NCBI RefSeq assembly: GCF_900105945.1
Contig: NZ_FNSO01000004.1
Coordinates: 620,001 to 684,000 of the forward strand
DNA from: Amycolatopsis tolypomycina
GTDB taxonomy: Bacteria; Actinomycetota; Actinomycetes; Mycobacteriales; Pseudonocardiaceae
Direction of reading: 5' to 3'
DNA: 64,000 bases
Notes under the pieces: model-generated
What the model saw: only the letters and a program-made list of their open reading frames with translations
Databases searched by the model: none
What the model was told of the DNA's origin: nothing
Program-made: the position numbers and the translations under genes
Part shown: positions 9,101-16,263 of the stretch, piece after piece
Position numbering within the stretch: the first letter of the stretch is position 1
Layout of the letters: each line of letters begins with the position of its first letter

Positions 9101-9380
9101 CGTGCTCAACAGCCTGGGCAGCCTCTCCGCCGCTCGCGGCGCCACTTCGGAGGCGCTGCGCTACCACCGCGAAGCGCTGGCCGTGGCGAAGGAAACGGGC
9201 TGCCGTCCGGAACAGGGCCGCGCCCACTGCGGGCTCGGCGAAGTCCACAGTGGACTCGGTGACGCGGAACCCGCGCGCTCGCACTGGGAGCGCGCGCTCG
9301 CCTGTTACGCCGAGGAAGGCGTGCCCGGCGCGATCCGGGTCCGGAACCACCTGATGGCCTTGGAACGCGTCTCGCGGTGA
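6135..9380 (+). CDS. XRE-SARP-NB-ARC-TPR regulator (AfsR-like)
   Basis: Large multidomain regulator, 1081 aa from the GTG at 6135, which has a strong ribosome site (AGGAGAGG, 6 bases upstream). Earlier in-frame starts exist from 5985 but lack this. Domain order: XRE-type helix-turn-helix about 5-60; OmpR/SARP winged helix about 68-150; BTAD about 160-300; NB-ARC ATPase about 310-620 with Walker A GTGGVGKTALA and a Walker B-like LLVLDNAN; then TPR repeats from about 690 to the end. AfsR-like proteins integrate signals and activate secondary-metabolism promoters. The extra XRE domain gives a second DNA-binding module. No biosynthetic cluster adjoins it, so it is probably an orphan or pleiotropic regulator. 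Confidence 0.93.
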   Translation: MDEGLSFAGWLRDRRVLAGLTQAQLAERAGLSLRAVRNAELGSVRRPRPETARKLREALAEAPPEPVRIGVLGPLTVARGEEEVEIGAEKQRLLLAMLALQPNRTVRREDLVDVIWDEPPPSCLELLHTYVARLRRALRPADLIATDKGGYRLAAGEDELDLLRFEALLAQDALKEALGLWRGPALADVERLRQHPARLALAMRRAKAVMAYAEVAHPEDAAVQLRVLTAEEPLNESAHAQLMRALAASGRQAAALDVFDEVRRRLAGELGLEPGPELRAAQRQVLRQDFAAPEPPARVPTQLPADVPGFRGRAAQLAELDALLRRDEGDTSARIAVLSGTGGVGKTALAVHWAQRSPGEFPDGQLYLDLHGYGAVRPVDPGDALSGFLRALGVPGADIPAEPDERAAKFRTALTGRRMLLVLDNANAVGQVRPLLPGSPTCLVLVTSRDALPGLVARHGARRVLVDLLTDAEARDLLRALLGPRVDGEPEATAALIGYAARLPLALRLVAELALSRPGERLAALAAELADERRRLDLLDGGGDPLTAVRAVFSWSYRHLAPDAARVFRLCGLHPGRDLTPPALAALAGVPLPEAERLAGALVRAHLVQQTGDDRVQLHDLLRVYAAELAAADTAESREAQRRLFDFYVSSAGQAMDVVLPHERHLRPRVPDPDVKVIDAQAWLEAERRNLLAVAAHATRHGWPDHLRLLSGILWHYLDVGGYHEEALVLHTHASALAHDTGDRVAEAEPLILIALGHWRVGRSPEALRYLEEALVLARETGDWRTELHAVNTLGLVCRALGRFADGIRYSTEALELARKTGDRTSEGLVLVVLGCSCRGIGRYGEALGHLEEALALARDIADRTSEGYALVNLGDTLSALGRHDEAVQALEEGLAHLRAMGVRVSEGYALGILGDVEHARGRYAEAAAHLARALEIAQETGSPPNRSVSLKHLGDVRLAEGRHPEAAQHLEEALSLARECGDRGVESRVLNSLGSLSAARGATSEALRYHREALAVAKETGCRPEQGRAHCGLGEVHSGLGDAEPARSHWERALACYAEEGVPGAIRVRNHLMALERVSR

Positions 9381-9462
9381 TCGGGTTCGCGGGTGGCCAG
9401 GTCGTGTTCGAGCCGCTGGAGGTCGCGGTCGACGACGTCGGTGCTGCCGGCGAGCCGGGGCC

Positions 9463-10245
9463 TCACGGCCTGCTCCCGGTGGCCTTGAAGAACGTGTAGT
9501 GGAAGGTGCCGTCTGCGCGGGTGGTCCGGTGCAGGTCCGCGACGCCGTGCTCCCAGCGGTCCCGCGTGATCAGCCCGCGGGCGACGGCGGTTTCGCCGAC
9601 CCCTTCGACCATCGCGGTGAAGGTGTCGCGGGTGAACCCGGTGACCAGGTCGGGCCGGGACGCGTCGGCGTAGACGGTCCGCGGTTCGACGGCGACGTCG
9701 CCGAACCCGGCTCCGGTCAGCAGCGGGTGGAGGCGCCGTCCGATGAGCGCGTCGCCGCCCGCGTCGGCCTGGAGCCGGACGAGGCAGTCGATCGCGGCCT
9801 GGGCGGGCCGGCTGCGCGGGTGGAAGAACGCCGACCCGTGGTCGCCCTCGATCACCGTGATCGTGCCACCGGGCCGCAGCAGGGTCTTCAGGTGCGCGAG
9901 GGCTTTCTCCGGCTCCGGCAGGTGTTCCAGGACGAAGCAGACGAAGACGTGGTCGTACTCGCCGTCGAGGTCGAACAGGTCGGCCCGCCGGAAGTCGACG
10001 CCGGGCACGCGTTCCCGGGCCTGGGCGAGGGACGCTGCTTCGACGTCGACCGCCGTCAGGTGCGCGCCCGGGCTGCGGGCGGCGAGGTGGACGGTCTGGG
10101 CGCCGACGCCGCAGCCTGCCTCGAGCACGCGGCTGCCGGCGGGGTAGGCCGTCCCGGCGTGCAGGAGGTCGGCGAGGGCGTCGGCCTGGTCGCCGAGGCG
10201 GCGGGCCTCGGGTTCGGTGTACCCGTGCACGTAAGCGGTGTCCAT
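9463..10245 (-). CDS. class I SAM-dependent methyltransferase
   Basis: 260-aa Rossmann methyltransferase. Motif I is VLEAGCGVGAQT, followed by the acidic end of strand 2 (LTAVDVE) and the post-motif FVLEHLPEPEKAL. The start is the ATG at 10245, giving a normal N-terminus (MDTAYVHGYTEPEA). It diverges from a MocR-type regulator with only 28 bp between the start codons, so that regulator very likely controls it. The acceptor is unknown; the family includes small-molecule O-, N- and C-methyltransferases. Confidence 0.88.
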   Translation of the reverse strand: MDTAYVHGYTEPEARRLGDQADALADLLHAGTAYPAGSRVLEAGCGVGAQTVHLAARSPGAHLTAVDVEAASLAQARERVPGVDFRRADLFDLDGEYDHVFVCFVLEHLPEPEKALAHLKTLLRPGGTITVIEGDHGSAFFHPRSRPAQAAIDCLVRLQADAGGDALIGRRLHPLLTGAGFGDVAVEPRTVYADASRPDLVTGFTRDTFTAMVEGVGETAVARGLITRDRWEHGVADLHRTTRADGTFHYTFFKATGSRP

Positions 10246-10273
10246 GAGGCCAGCGTGCTGCCACAATGGTCCG
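10246..10273. promoter_or_regulatory. 28-bp divergent gap between methyltransferase and MocR regulator
   Basis: Both start codons are only 28 bp apart, too close for two ordinary promoters with leaders. Either both transcripts are leaderless or the promoters reach into the opposite coding regions. No clear ribosome site precedes the MocR ATG at 10274, which fits a leaderless mRNA. The gap is the obvious place to look for the MocR binding site. Confidence 0.5.
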
Positions 10274-11728
10274 ATGGACAGAGCCAAAACGACGTCCTCC
10301 GAGGGGTCCATAGGCTCGGACTTCCTCCAGCTGGACGTCCGTGAGGCACCGCCGGGCGGGCTCGCGGACTGGCTCGCCGGGCAGCTGCGCGCCGCGGTCG
10401 CCGACGGCAGGCTTCCGGTCGGCGGCCGGCTGCCCGCGTCCCGGGTGCTGGCCGCCGAGCTGCGGGTGTCGCGCGGAGTGGTCACCGAGGCCTACCAGCG
10501 GCTGATCGACGACGGCCACGCCGAGGGTCGCGGCCGGGCGGGGACGGTCGTCGTCGCCGCGCCCGTGCTGCCGCCGTCGCCGTCGCCCACGCGGTTTTCC
10601 GCGTCCCGGGTGATCACGCCCTTGCCCGGTGCGGAGGTCTTCGACGCGGTCCGCGCGGTCCCGGCCCGGATCGACCTCACGCCGGGCGTCCCGGACCTGA
10701 CGGCGTTCCCGCGGGCGGCGTGGCTGCGGGCGGAGCGGGCGGTGCTGGACGAGCTGGAGCCGTCCCACTTCGGCTACGGCGACCCGCGCGGCGCGCCGTC
10801 GATGCGGCTGGCGGTGTCGCGCTGGCTGGCGCGCAACCGCGGGATCCGCGTGGACCCGGGCGAGATCATCGTGGTGGCGGGGGTCGCGCAGGCGTTGACG
10901 CTGGTCGGCGAGGTGCTGCGGCAGCACGGCGTGCGTTCGGTGGCCGTCGAGGACCCGGGGTCGCTGGGTGCCCGCCAGCACCTGCACCACTGCGGCCTGG
11001 CGACGCCGCCGGTGCCGGTGGACGACGACGGCCTGGTGGTCTCGTCGCTGGCGGCCCCGGCGGTGCTGCTGACGCCGGCCCACCAGTTCCCGACGGGCGT
11101 GGTCCTGGGCGGCTCGCGGCGCCGGGAGCTGCTGCGCTGGGCGGCGGCCGGCGGCATCGTCATCGAGGACGACTACGACGCCGAGCACCGCTACGACCGG
11201 GCGCCGGTGCCCGCGGTGCGGTCGATGCTGCCGGAGGTGTGCTACACGGGCAGTGTGTCGAAGCTGCTGGCGCCGGCGTTGCGGGTGGGCTGGCTGCTGG
11301 CGCCGCCGCGGTTCTTCCCGGATCTCGTGGCGGCCAAGCGGTTCGCCGACCTGGGGAACCCGGTGCTGGCCCAGCTGGTGCTGGCGCGCCTGATGGAGAC
11401 CGGCGAGCTGGAGCGGCAGCTGCGGGTGGTCCGGGGGCGGCACCGGCGTCGCCGGGACGCGATGATCCGGGCGCTGGCTTCGGCGTTGCCTTCCGCCGTC
11501 GTCCACGGCGCGGCGGCGGGGTTGCACCTGACGGTGACCTTCGAGGGCGAGGTGGACGACGTCGCGGTGGCGGCGGCCGCGCTGGCGGAGGGGGTGAAGG
11601 TCCAGCCCCTGTCGTGGCACCGGCAGCTGCCGGGACGTCCGGGGCTGGTGCTCGGGTACGCGGCGCGGACGGTGTCCGAGATCGAGGAGGGCGTGGCGGT
11701 ACTGGGCGCCCTGGTAAAGAGTCCCTAA
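10274..11728 (+). CDS. MocR/PdxR-type regulator (GntR HTH plus aminotransferase domain)
   Basis: 484-aa fusion of an N-terminal GntR winged helix (about 25-100, with PVGGRLPASRVLAAELRVSR) and a fold-type I aminotransferase-like domain. The PLP-binding lysine is in GSVSKLLAPALRVGW, and VIEDDYDAEHRYDR is the family's conserved Asp/Tyr segment. MocR proteins use PLP or a PLP-amino-compound adduct as effector and often control a divergent gene. Here that is the methyltransferase, not pdxST, so calling it PdxR is not justified. An upstream ATG at 10238 lies inside the methyltransferase and is less likely. Confidence 0.9.
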   Translation: MDRAKTTSSEGSIGSDFLQLDVREAPPGGLADWLAGQLRAAVADGRLPVGGRLPASRVLAAELRVSRGVVTEAYQRLIDDGHAEGRGRAGTVVVAAPVLPPSPSPTRFSASRVITPLPGAEVFDAVRAVPARIDLTPGVPDLTAFPRAAWLRAERAVLDELEPSHFGYGDPRGAPSMRLAVSRWLARNRGIRVDPGEIIVVAGVAQALTLVGEVLRQHGVRSVAVEDPGSLGARQHLHHCGLATPPVPVDDDGLVVSSLAAPAVLLTPAHQFPTGVVLGGSRRRELLRWAAAGGIVIEDDYDAEHRYDRAPVPAVRSMLPEVCYTGSVSKLLAPALRVGWLLAPPRFFPDLVAAKRFADLGNPVLAQLVLARLMETGELERQLRVVRGRHRRRRDAMIRALASALPSAVVHGAAAGLHLTVTFEGEVDDVAVAAAALAEGVKVQPLSWHRQLPGRPGLVLGYAARTVSEIEEGVAVLGALVKSP

Positions 11729-11780
11729 AGGACAGTCAAGCGGCTGTGATCATGCTCTCCCATGCATTTCGCGCTGTTGG

Positions 11781-11816
11781 TTGCCATACGCAAGCAAGTT
11801 GCTTAGCCTAGCTAAG
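11781..11816 (+). promoter_or_regulatory. promoter with overlapping operator palindrome before the MFS gene
   Basis: TTGCCA (11781-11786), 17 bp, TAGCCT (11804-11809) fits a housekeeping promoter about 35 bp before the GTG at 11843. The palindrome CTTAGC-CTA-GCTAAG at 11802-11816 covers the -10 box, a position suited to repression by a MarR- or TetR-type protein. No such regulator gene is adjacent. Confidence 0.55.
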
Positions 11817-11842
11817 GGACTGGCGAGCAGAAGGGTTGCACA

Positions 11843-13612
11843 GTGGCGGAACGCCGGACGTATTCGATCGCGGAACTGGGGCCGCGGTACAAGTGGATCG
11901 CGCTGTCCAACACGACGCTGGGCATGCTGATCGCCACGATCAACTCCTCGATCGTGCTGATCGCGCTGCCCGACATCTTCAAGGGCATCGGCATCAACCC
12001 CCTGGAACCGGCCAACACGAGCTACCTGCTGTGGATGATCATGGGCTTCCTCGTGGTCACCGCGGTGCTGGTGGTGAGCTTCGGCAGGCTCGGCGACATG
12101 TACGGCCGCGCGAGGATGTACAACCTCGGCTTCGCGGTGTTCACGGTGTCGTCGATCATGCTGGCCATCACGTGGTTCGACGGCGACGCGGCCGCGTTGT
12201 GGCTGATCGGCTGGCGGATCGTGCAGGGCGTCGGCGGCGCCTTCCTGATGGCGAACTCGTCGGCGATCCTCACCGACGCCTTCCCGGCCAACCAGCGCGG
12301 CCTCGCGCTCGGCATGAACGGCGTCGCGGCGATCGCGGGTTCGTTCCTCGGCCTGGTCGTCGGCGGCGTGCTCGCGCCGGTCGACTGGAACCTGATCTTC
12401 CTGGTGTCGGTGCCGTTCGGCGTGATCGGCACGGTCTGGGCGTACCTCAAGCTGCACGACACCGGCGTCCGCAAGCACGCCCGGATGGACTGGTGGGGCA
12501 ACATCACCTTCGCCGTCGGCCTGATCGCGGTGCTGATCGGCATCACCTACGGCATCCAGCCGTACGGCTCGTCCCCGACCGGCTGGGGCAGCCCGTTCGT
12601 GCTGAGCTGCCTGATCGGCGGGATCGCGGTGCTGGTCGCGTTCGTGATCATCGAGTCGAAGGTGGACAACCCGCTGTTCCGCATGTCCCTGTTCCGGATC
12701 CGCTCGTTCACCTGGGGCAACATCGCCAACCTGACGGCGTCCCTCGGCCGCGGCGGGCTGCAGTTCATCCTGATCATCTGGCTGCAGGGCATCTGGCTGC
12801 CCCAGCACGGCTACACGTTCGAGCAGACCCCGTTGTGGGCGGGCATCTACATGCTCCCGATGACGATCGGCTTCCTGGTGTCGGCACCGGCGTCGGGCGT
12901 CCTGTCCGACCGCATCGGCAGCCGCCTCCTTGCCTCCGGCGGCCTGTTCATCACCGCGGTGACGTTCCTGCTGCTGATCCTCCTGCCGGTGAACTTCGAC
13001 TATTGGGCGTTCGCGGCGATCCTGCTGCTCAACGGAATCGGCATGGGCATGTTCGCCTCTCCGAACCGTGCCGAGGTGATGAACAGCCTCCCGGCCGACG
13101 CGCGCGGTTCCGGCGCGGGCATGATGACGACGTTCCAGAACGCGGCAATGGTCCTGTCGATCGGGTTCTTCTTCAGCTTGATCATCGCGGGCCTGTCGTC
13201 GAGCCTCCCGTCGACGATGAGCGCGGGCCTGATCGAGCACGGCGTCCCGGCCTCCTCGGCGGCGCAGATCGCCGACCTCCCGGCGGTGGCGGTGCTGTTC
13301 GCGGCATTCCTGGGCTACAACCCGATCCAGCAGTTGCTGGGTGGTCAGCTGTCGTCCCTGCCACCGGACCAGGCATCGTTCCTGACGGGCCGGAGTTTCT
13401 TCCCGAACCTGATTTCGGGCCCGTTCCAGTCGGGCTTGGCGGTGGCGTTCGGCTTCGCGATCGTGGTGTGCCTGATCGGCGCGGTGGCATCGTTGCTGAC
13501 AAAGAACACCCGCCCGGCGGATGGCGAATCGGTGGGGGAGGAGCTGGCCGCGGTGGCCGGGGAGTCGAGTGGCGGGCCGAGCGAATTGGTGTCGCCGTCG
13601 AGGGAACGCTGA
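11843..13612 (+). CDS. MFS transporter, DHA2 (14-TM) type
   Basis: 589-aa major facilitator with enough hydrophobic segments for 14 helices, as in DHA2/EmrB-QacA drug exporters. The first-loop motif is SFGRLGDMYGRARMYN, a variant of motif A, and the antiporter motif C region (AIAGSFLGLVVGGVLAP) is in helix 5. These proteins expel cationic drugs or the cell's own antibiotics using the proton gradient. The GTG start is preceded by a weak ribosome site. An operator-like palindrome overlaps its -10 box and a hairpin with a short T-run follows the stop. The cargo is unknown. Confidence 0.92.
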   Translation: MAERRTYSIAELGPRYKWIALSNTTLGMLIATINSSIVLIALPDIFKGIGINPLEPANTSYLLWMIMGFLVVTAVLVVSFGRLGDMYGRARMYNLGFAVFTVSSIMLAITWFDGDAAALWLIGWRIVQGVGGAFLMANSSAILTDAFPANQRGLALGMNGVAAIAGSFLGLVVGGVLAPVDWNLIFLVSVPFGVIGTVWAYLKLHDTGVRKHARMDWWGNITFAVGLIAVLIGITYGIQPYGSSPTGWGSPFVLSCLIGGIAVLVAFVIIESKVDNPLFRMSLFRIRSFTWGNIANLTASLGRGGLQFILIIWLQGIWLPQHGYTFEQTPLWAGIYMLPMTIGFLVSAPASGVLSDRIGSRLLASGGLFITAVTFLLLILLPVNFDYWAFAAILLLNGIGMGMFASPNRAEVMNSLPADARGSGAGMMTTFQNAAMVLSIGFFFSLIIAGLSSSLPSTMSAGLIEHGVPASSAAQIADLPAVAVLFAAFLGYNPIQQLLGGQLSSLPPDQASFLTGRSFFPNLISGPFQSGLAVAFGFAIVVCLIGAVASLLTKNTRPADGESVGEELAAVAGESSGGPSELVSPSRER

Positions 13613-13624
13613 CGGTAGTTTCGG

Positions 13625-13659
13625 AAGCCGGGTGCCGGGTGCCGGGTGGCACCCGGCTT
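13625..13659 (+). terminator. rho-independent-type terminator after the MFS gene
   Basis: 12-bp perfect stem AAGCCGGGTGCC / GGCACCCGGCTT, arms 13625-13636 and 13648-13659 with an 11-base loop, followed by T bases. It lies 12 bp below the MFS stop. Confidence 0.85.
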
Positions 13660-13675
13660 TTCCGTTGGAGGGCTC

Positions 13676-13735
13676 GTGACAACCGCAGCGATCCTCGACG
13701 ACGCGCTCGCCGCGGTACGTCGGGCGGCGAAGTGA
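13676..13735 (+). CDS. possible 19-aa leader peptide or gene remnant
   Basis: A GTG-started frame of 19 codons (MTTAAILDDALAAVRRAAK) with a good ribosome site (GGAGG, 5 bases upstream). Its stop overlaps the GTG of the next gene (GTGA), so ribosomes ending here could start the immunity-like gene. No family is recognisable. It could be a translational coupler, the remains of a longer gene, or chance. It is too short to judge by coding bias. Confidence 0.35.
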   Translation: MTTAAILDDALAAVRRAAK

Positions 13736-14445
13736 CGCACCTTCGAGTCGGCTGGCACCACGACGTGTCCGGCGATCCGGTCCTGCTCTACAGCGAACTG
13801 GACGCCGCTCGTCACGAGATTCGCAAGGTCGAGGTCTACCGTGACGGCCGAGGCGACCGTGCCGGCCCGGGCGAGGCGACCGGCTCGACGAGACTGGGCT
13901 CCGAGCCGGTCCCCGAGTCGGCGGAAATCGCGGCCCAACCGGAATTCACTCCCGAGCCGATCTCCGCGGAGGTCTTCGAAACGGCCTGGCGAGCCGCCGG
14001 GATGAACGCCCTCGCCACGCAATTCACCGCAAGCTTCGAGGAGCGATGCGGCTACCGGCCGGACGTGAACCGGGTGGTGCTGGCCACCGCGCCCGCGAAA
14101 GGCTTTTCCGGCGAGCTGGCCGTGCTGTACGACGTGGTCCGCGAGGTTTCGCTTCCGGACGTGGGAAACGGGTACTTCATCCACGCCCCGGAGATGGTCC
14201 TGCTCGGCATCCAAGGCGATTCGCCGACCCGGCTCATCGGAACGGTCGAGGACAGCATCGTCGTGTTCGGTTCGGACGGTGGTGGAGGTTTGTTTGCGCT
14301 GAGCATGAGCGGCCGTGGCGTCTACCGGCTGGCGGACGGCTCGTTCTTCGCACGCGGCGCACCGTACGACGGTGGCGACGTCACGGTCGTCGCCCCGGAC
14401 ATCGGGCGGTTCCTGGACTTCCTGGGTGCCGAGCTCGCCGGTTGA
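13732..14445 (+). CDS. DUF6881-SUKH immunity-like protein
   Basis: 237-aa two-part protein. Residues about 1-45 match the DUF6881 pattern (LRVGWHHD, PVLLYSELD, EIRKVEVYRDG). After a linker, about 85-237 look like an SMI1/KNR4 (SUKH) domain, with IHAPEMVLLGIQGDSP and the late VVAPDIGRFLDFLG helix. Both parts occur in immunity proteins that neutralise contact-dependent toxins. No toxin gene is adjacent, so it may be an orphan immunity gene. The GTG start overlaps the stop of a 19-codon frame. Assignment rests on motif resemblance. Confidence 0.72.
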   Translation: MTHLRVGWHHDVSGDPVLLYSELDAARHEIRKVEVYRDGRGDRAGPGEATGSTRLGSEPVPESAEIAAQPEFTPEPISAEVFETAWRAAGMNALATQFTASFEERCGYRPDVNRVVLATAPAKGFSGELAVLYDVVREVSLPDVGNGYFIHAPEMVLLGIQGDSPTRLIGTVEDSIVVFGSDGGGGLFALSMSGRGVYRLADGSFFARGAPYDGGDVTVVAPDIGRFLDFLGAELAG

Positions 14446-14460
14446 GGGGTACCGGCTTCG

Positions 14461-15549
14461 TCAGACTGTGGCGAGCGCGGGCTCGGCCGCCGGGTTGGCC
14501 TTCTTCGCCCGGCGACGGGCGATGATCCGGCGTCCGGCGTCGATCATCGGCACCTCGACCCAGCGGTAGAGGAGATCGGCGGCCAGCAGTGCGACGATCG
14601 CCACGGCGACAGCGGTGAGCGTGCCGCGCGTCGCGAACCGGGGGATGGCACCGGCGACTGCCATCGAGGCGACCGCTTGGACGAGGTAAAGCGAGTACGA
14701 CCGCTCCCCGACGAAGCGCATCGGCCGCAGCGACAAGGTCCATGCCAGCGGTCCGCGTCCCGTGACCAGCGATGGCACCAGCAAGGCGACGAGCAGGACG
14801 TATCCGGTGCCGGTGATCGAGCCGCCGTCGTCGTGCAGGAAAGCGGTGATCTCCTTGAACATGATCTGAACCGTGACCAGCGTGGCGGCGACCAGCAGGC
14901 CGACGGCCGGACGGGTGAACACCCGGAGTGCGGCGAAGCCTTTGCCGTGGTGCAGCACGATGGCCAGCGTGCAGCCGATGAGGATCGGCGAGTAAGCGCC
15001 CGCGTACTGCACGAAGGGGATCAGGGCGAGCATGACGGCGACGAGGCCGACGGAGAGGCTGAGGCGCTTGACGAAGCTGAGCGCGCCGAGGCCGAATGCC
15101 AGCAGCGGCCACACGAGGTAGAACTTCTGCTCGACGCCGAGCGTCCAGGAGTGCCCGTACAACGGCATGAAGTGGTACTCGCCGAGAAAAACGACGTTCC
15201 ACGGCAGCGTGGCCACGATGCCGCTTTGCCGCAAGCCCATGCCACGGAAGTAAGCGAAGACGACGACCACGCCCATCACGACGTAGTAGACGGGAAGGAT
15301 GCGAAAGGCGCGGCGGATGTAGAAGTCGGTCAGGGAGAGCCGGCCGTTGCGGGCCTCTTCCCGCAGCGCCAGTGTGGTGATCAGGTAGCCGGAGAGCACG
15401 AAGAACAGGTGCACGCCGATCCAGCCGTTGGTCCTCGTCCAGGTGGGGCCGCCGTAGTGGAAGACAACCACGAGCAAGGCGGCGACGGCGCGCACGCCGT
15501 CGAGGGCCGGGAATCTTCGCGTCGCCAGGTATTCGTCGTGCGTCATCAT
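14461..15549 (-). CDS. acyltransferase 3 family membrane protein (OafA/YrhL-like)
   Basis: About 362-aa polytopic membrane protein. The N-terminus has the family signature FPALDGVRAVAALLVVVFHYG, whose His is the proposed catalytic residue, and then GVHLFFVLSGYLI. About ten hydrophobic segments follow. Such enzymes O-acetylate or acylate cell-surface sugars, antibiotics or peptidoglycan. I place the start at the ATG at 15549, which has GGGGGA 7 bases upstream; an ATG at 15612 would add 21 hydrophilic residues. It sits between two SUKH-type genes, converging on the first. Confidence 0.9.
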   Translation of the reverse strand: MMTHDEYLATRRFPALDGVRAVAALLVVVFHYGGPTWTRTNGWIGVHLFFVLSGYLITTLALREEARNGRLSLTDFYIRRAFRILPVYYVVMGVVVVFAYFRGMGLRQSGIVATLPWNVVFLGEYHFMPLYGHSWTLGVEQKFYLVWPLLAFGLGALSFVKRLSLSVGLVAVMLALIPFVQYAGAYSPILIGCTLAIVLHHGKGFAALRVFTRPAVGLLVAATLVTVQIMFKEITAFLHDDGGSITGTGYVLLVALLVPSLVTGRGPLAWTLSLRPMRFVGERSYSLYLVQAVASMAVAGAIPRFATRGTLTAVAVAIVALLAADLLYRWVEVPMIDAGRRIIARRRAKKANPAAEPALATV

Positions 15550-15708
15550 CGCCTGGTCCCCCACGAAGCTCAGCGGCTGAACCTGCACAATGTAGTCGGG
15601 CGATCCGGGCATACCGCCTGGGGGCGAAGGTTCGGAGCACGCGTCGGTGCGCGATGTGACTCGGCGTTACCGTTCAATCGGGGTGACCGAATAAAGGTGG
15701 GCGGCAGG

Positions 15709-16236
15709 ATGAGCGTGTGTCGACAGCGCTTGGGGCAAATGCTGCTGCTGCCTCTTGATCGCCTGGTTCTGGCATCGGACCAGGTATTGCCCGGGCCGGG
15801 GCAGATCCAGGAGTGGAGCATGTCGGACGGCGATCGTGCTGCGCTGACCCGGTGGGGGCTTCCGGTCGTCGACGAATGCCGTATGTGCGGCGATGTCCAG
15901 GTTGGTACTGCGCCGGCCATCACGGCTGGAGGCCGGCCACTGTACGGCCTGGGGCTGCTGGCAGGCTTGGAGGTCGGTGCGGAGCCGGCGACCGGCGCAG
16001 TGTGGGGTGTTTCCGGTATGTCTGAAGTCCCGGACTCGTTCGTCAACTCTTCGGTGGCGAACTTCGTCGAATCAGCTTGGCGCTGGTACTGGGCGTGGCA
16101 GGAGATCAAGCCGCTGCGGCACAGCATCGAGCAATACGATCTTCTCGACGACTTCCTCGCGTTCGTGGTGCGGCTCGACGTGGCGACCGAGCAAGCCGAG
16201 ATTTCGTTCTGGCGAGAGTACGTCGAGTCGTGGTAG
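15709..16236 (+). CDS. SUKH-4-like immunity protein
   Basis: 175-aa soluble protein. The order RAALTRWGLP, then GGRPLYGLGLLAG, then GAVWGVS, VNSSVANFVESAWRWYW and a final acidic helix resembles SUKH-4 immunity proteins of polymorphic toxin systems. The ATG at 15709 has AAAGGTGG upstream; another ATG before SDGDRAALT (15820) would give a shorter protein covering only the conserved part. Its codon use is less GC-biased than that of neighbours (cgatcttctcgacgac, caatacgat), hinting at recent transfer. No cognate toxin lies nearby. Confidence 0.68.
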   Translation: MSVCRQRLGQMLLLPLDRLVLASDQVLPGPGQIQEWSMSDGDRAALTRWGLPVVDECRMCGDVQVGTAPAITAGGRPLYGLGLLAGLEVGAEPATGAVWGVSGMSEVPDSFVNSSVANFVESAWRWYWAWQEIKPLRHSIEQYDLLDDFLAFVVRLDVATEQAEISFWREYVESW

Positions 16237-16263
16237 CCGCTGACGGCAAAGGCTACGGGCGAC

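Noticed and set aside
6021..9350. A 1109-codon open frame antisense to the SARP regulator
   Set aside because: It lacks domains, is rich in Gln/Arg/Val/Gly as expected of the complement of a high-GC gene, and has no ribosome site. The plus-strand frame has a full domain series.
9376..9501. A 40-codon GTG frame after the SARP gene
   Set aside because: It overlaps the methyltransferase 3' end, lacks a ribosome site and has no recognisable features.
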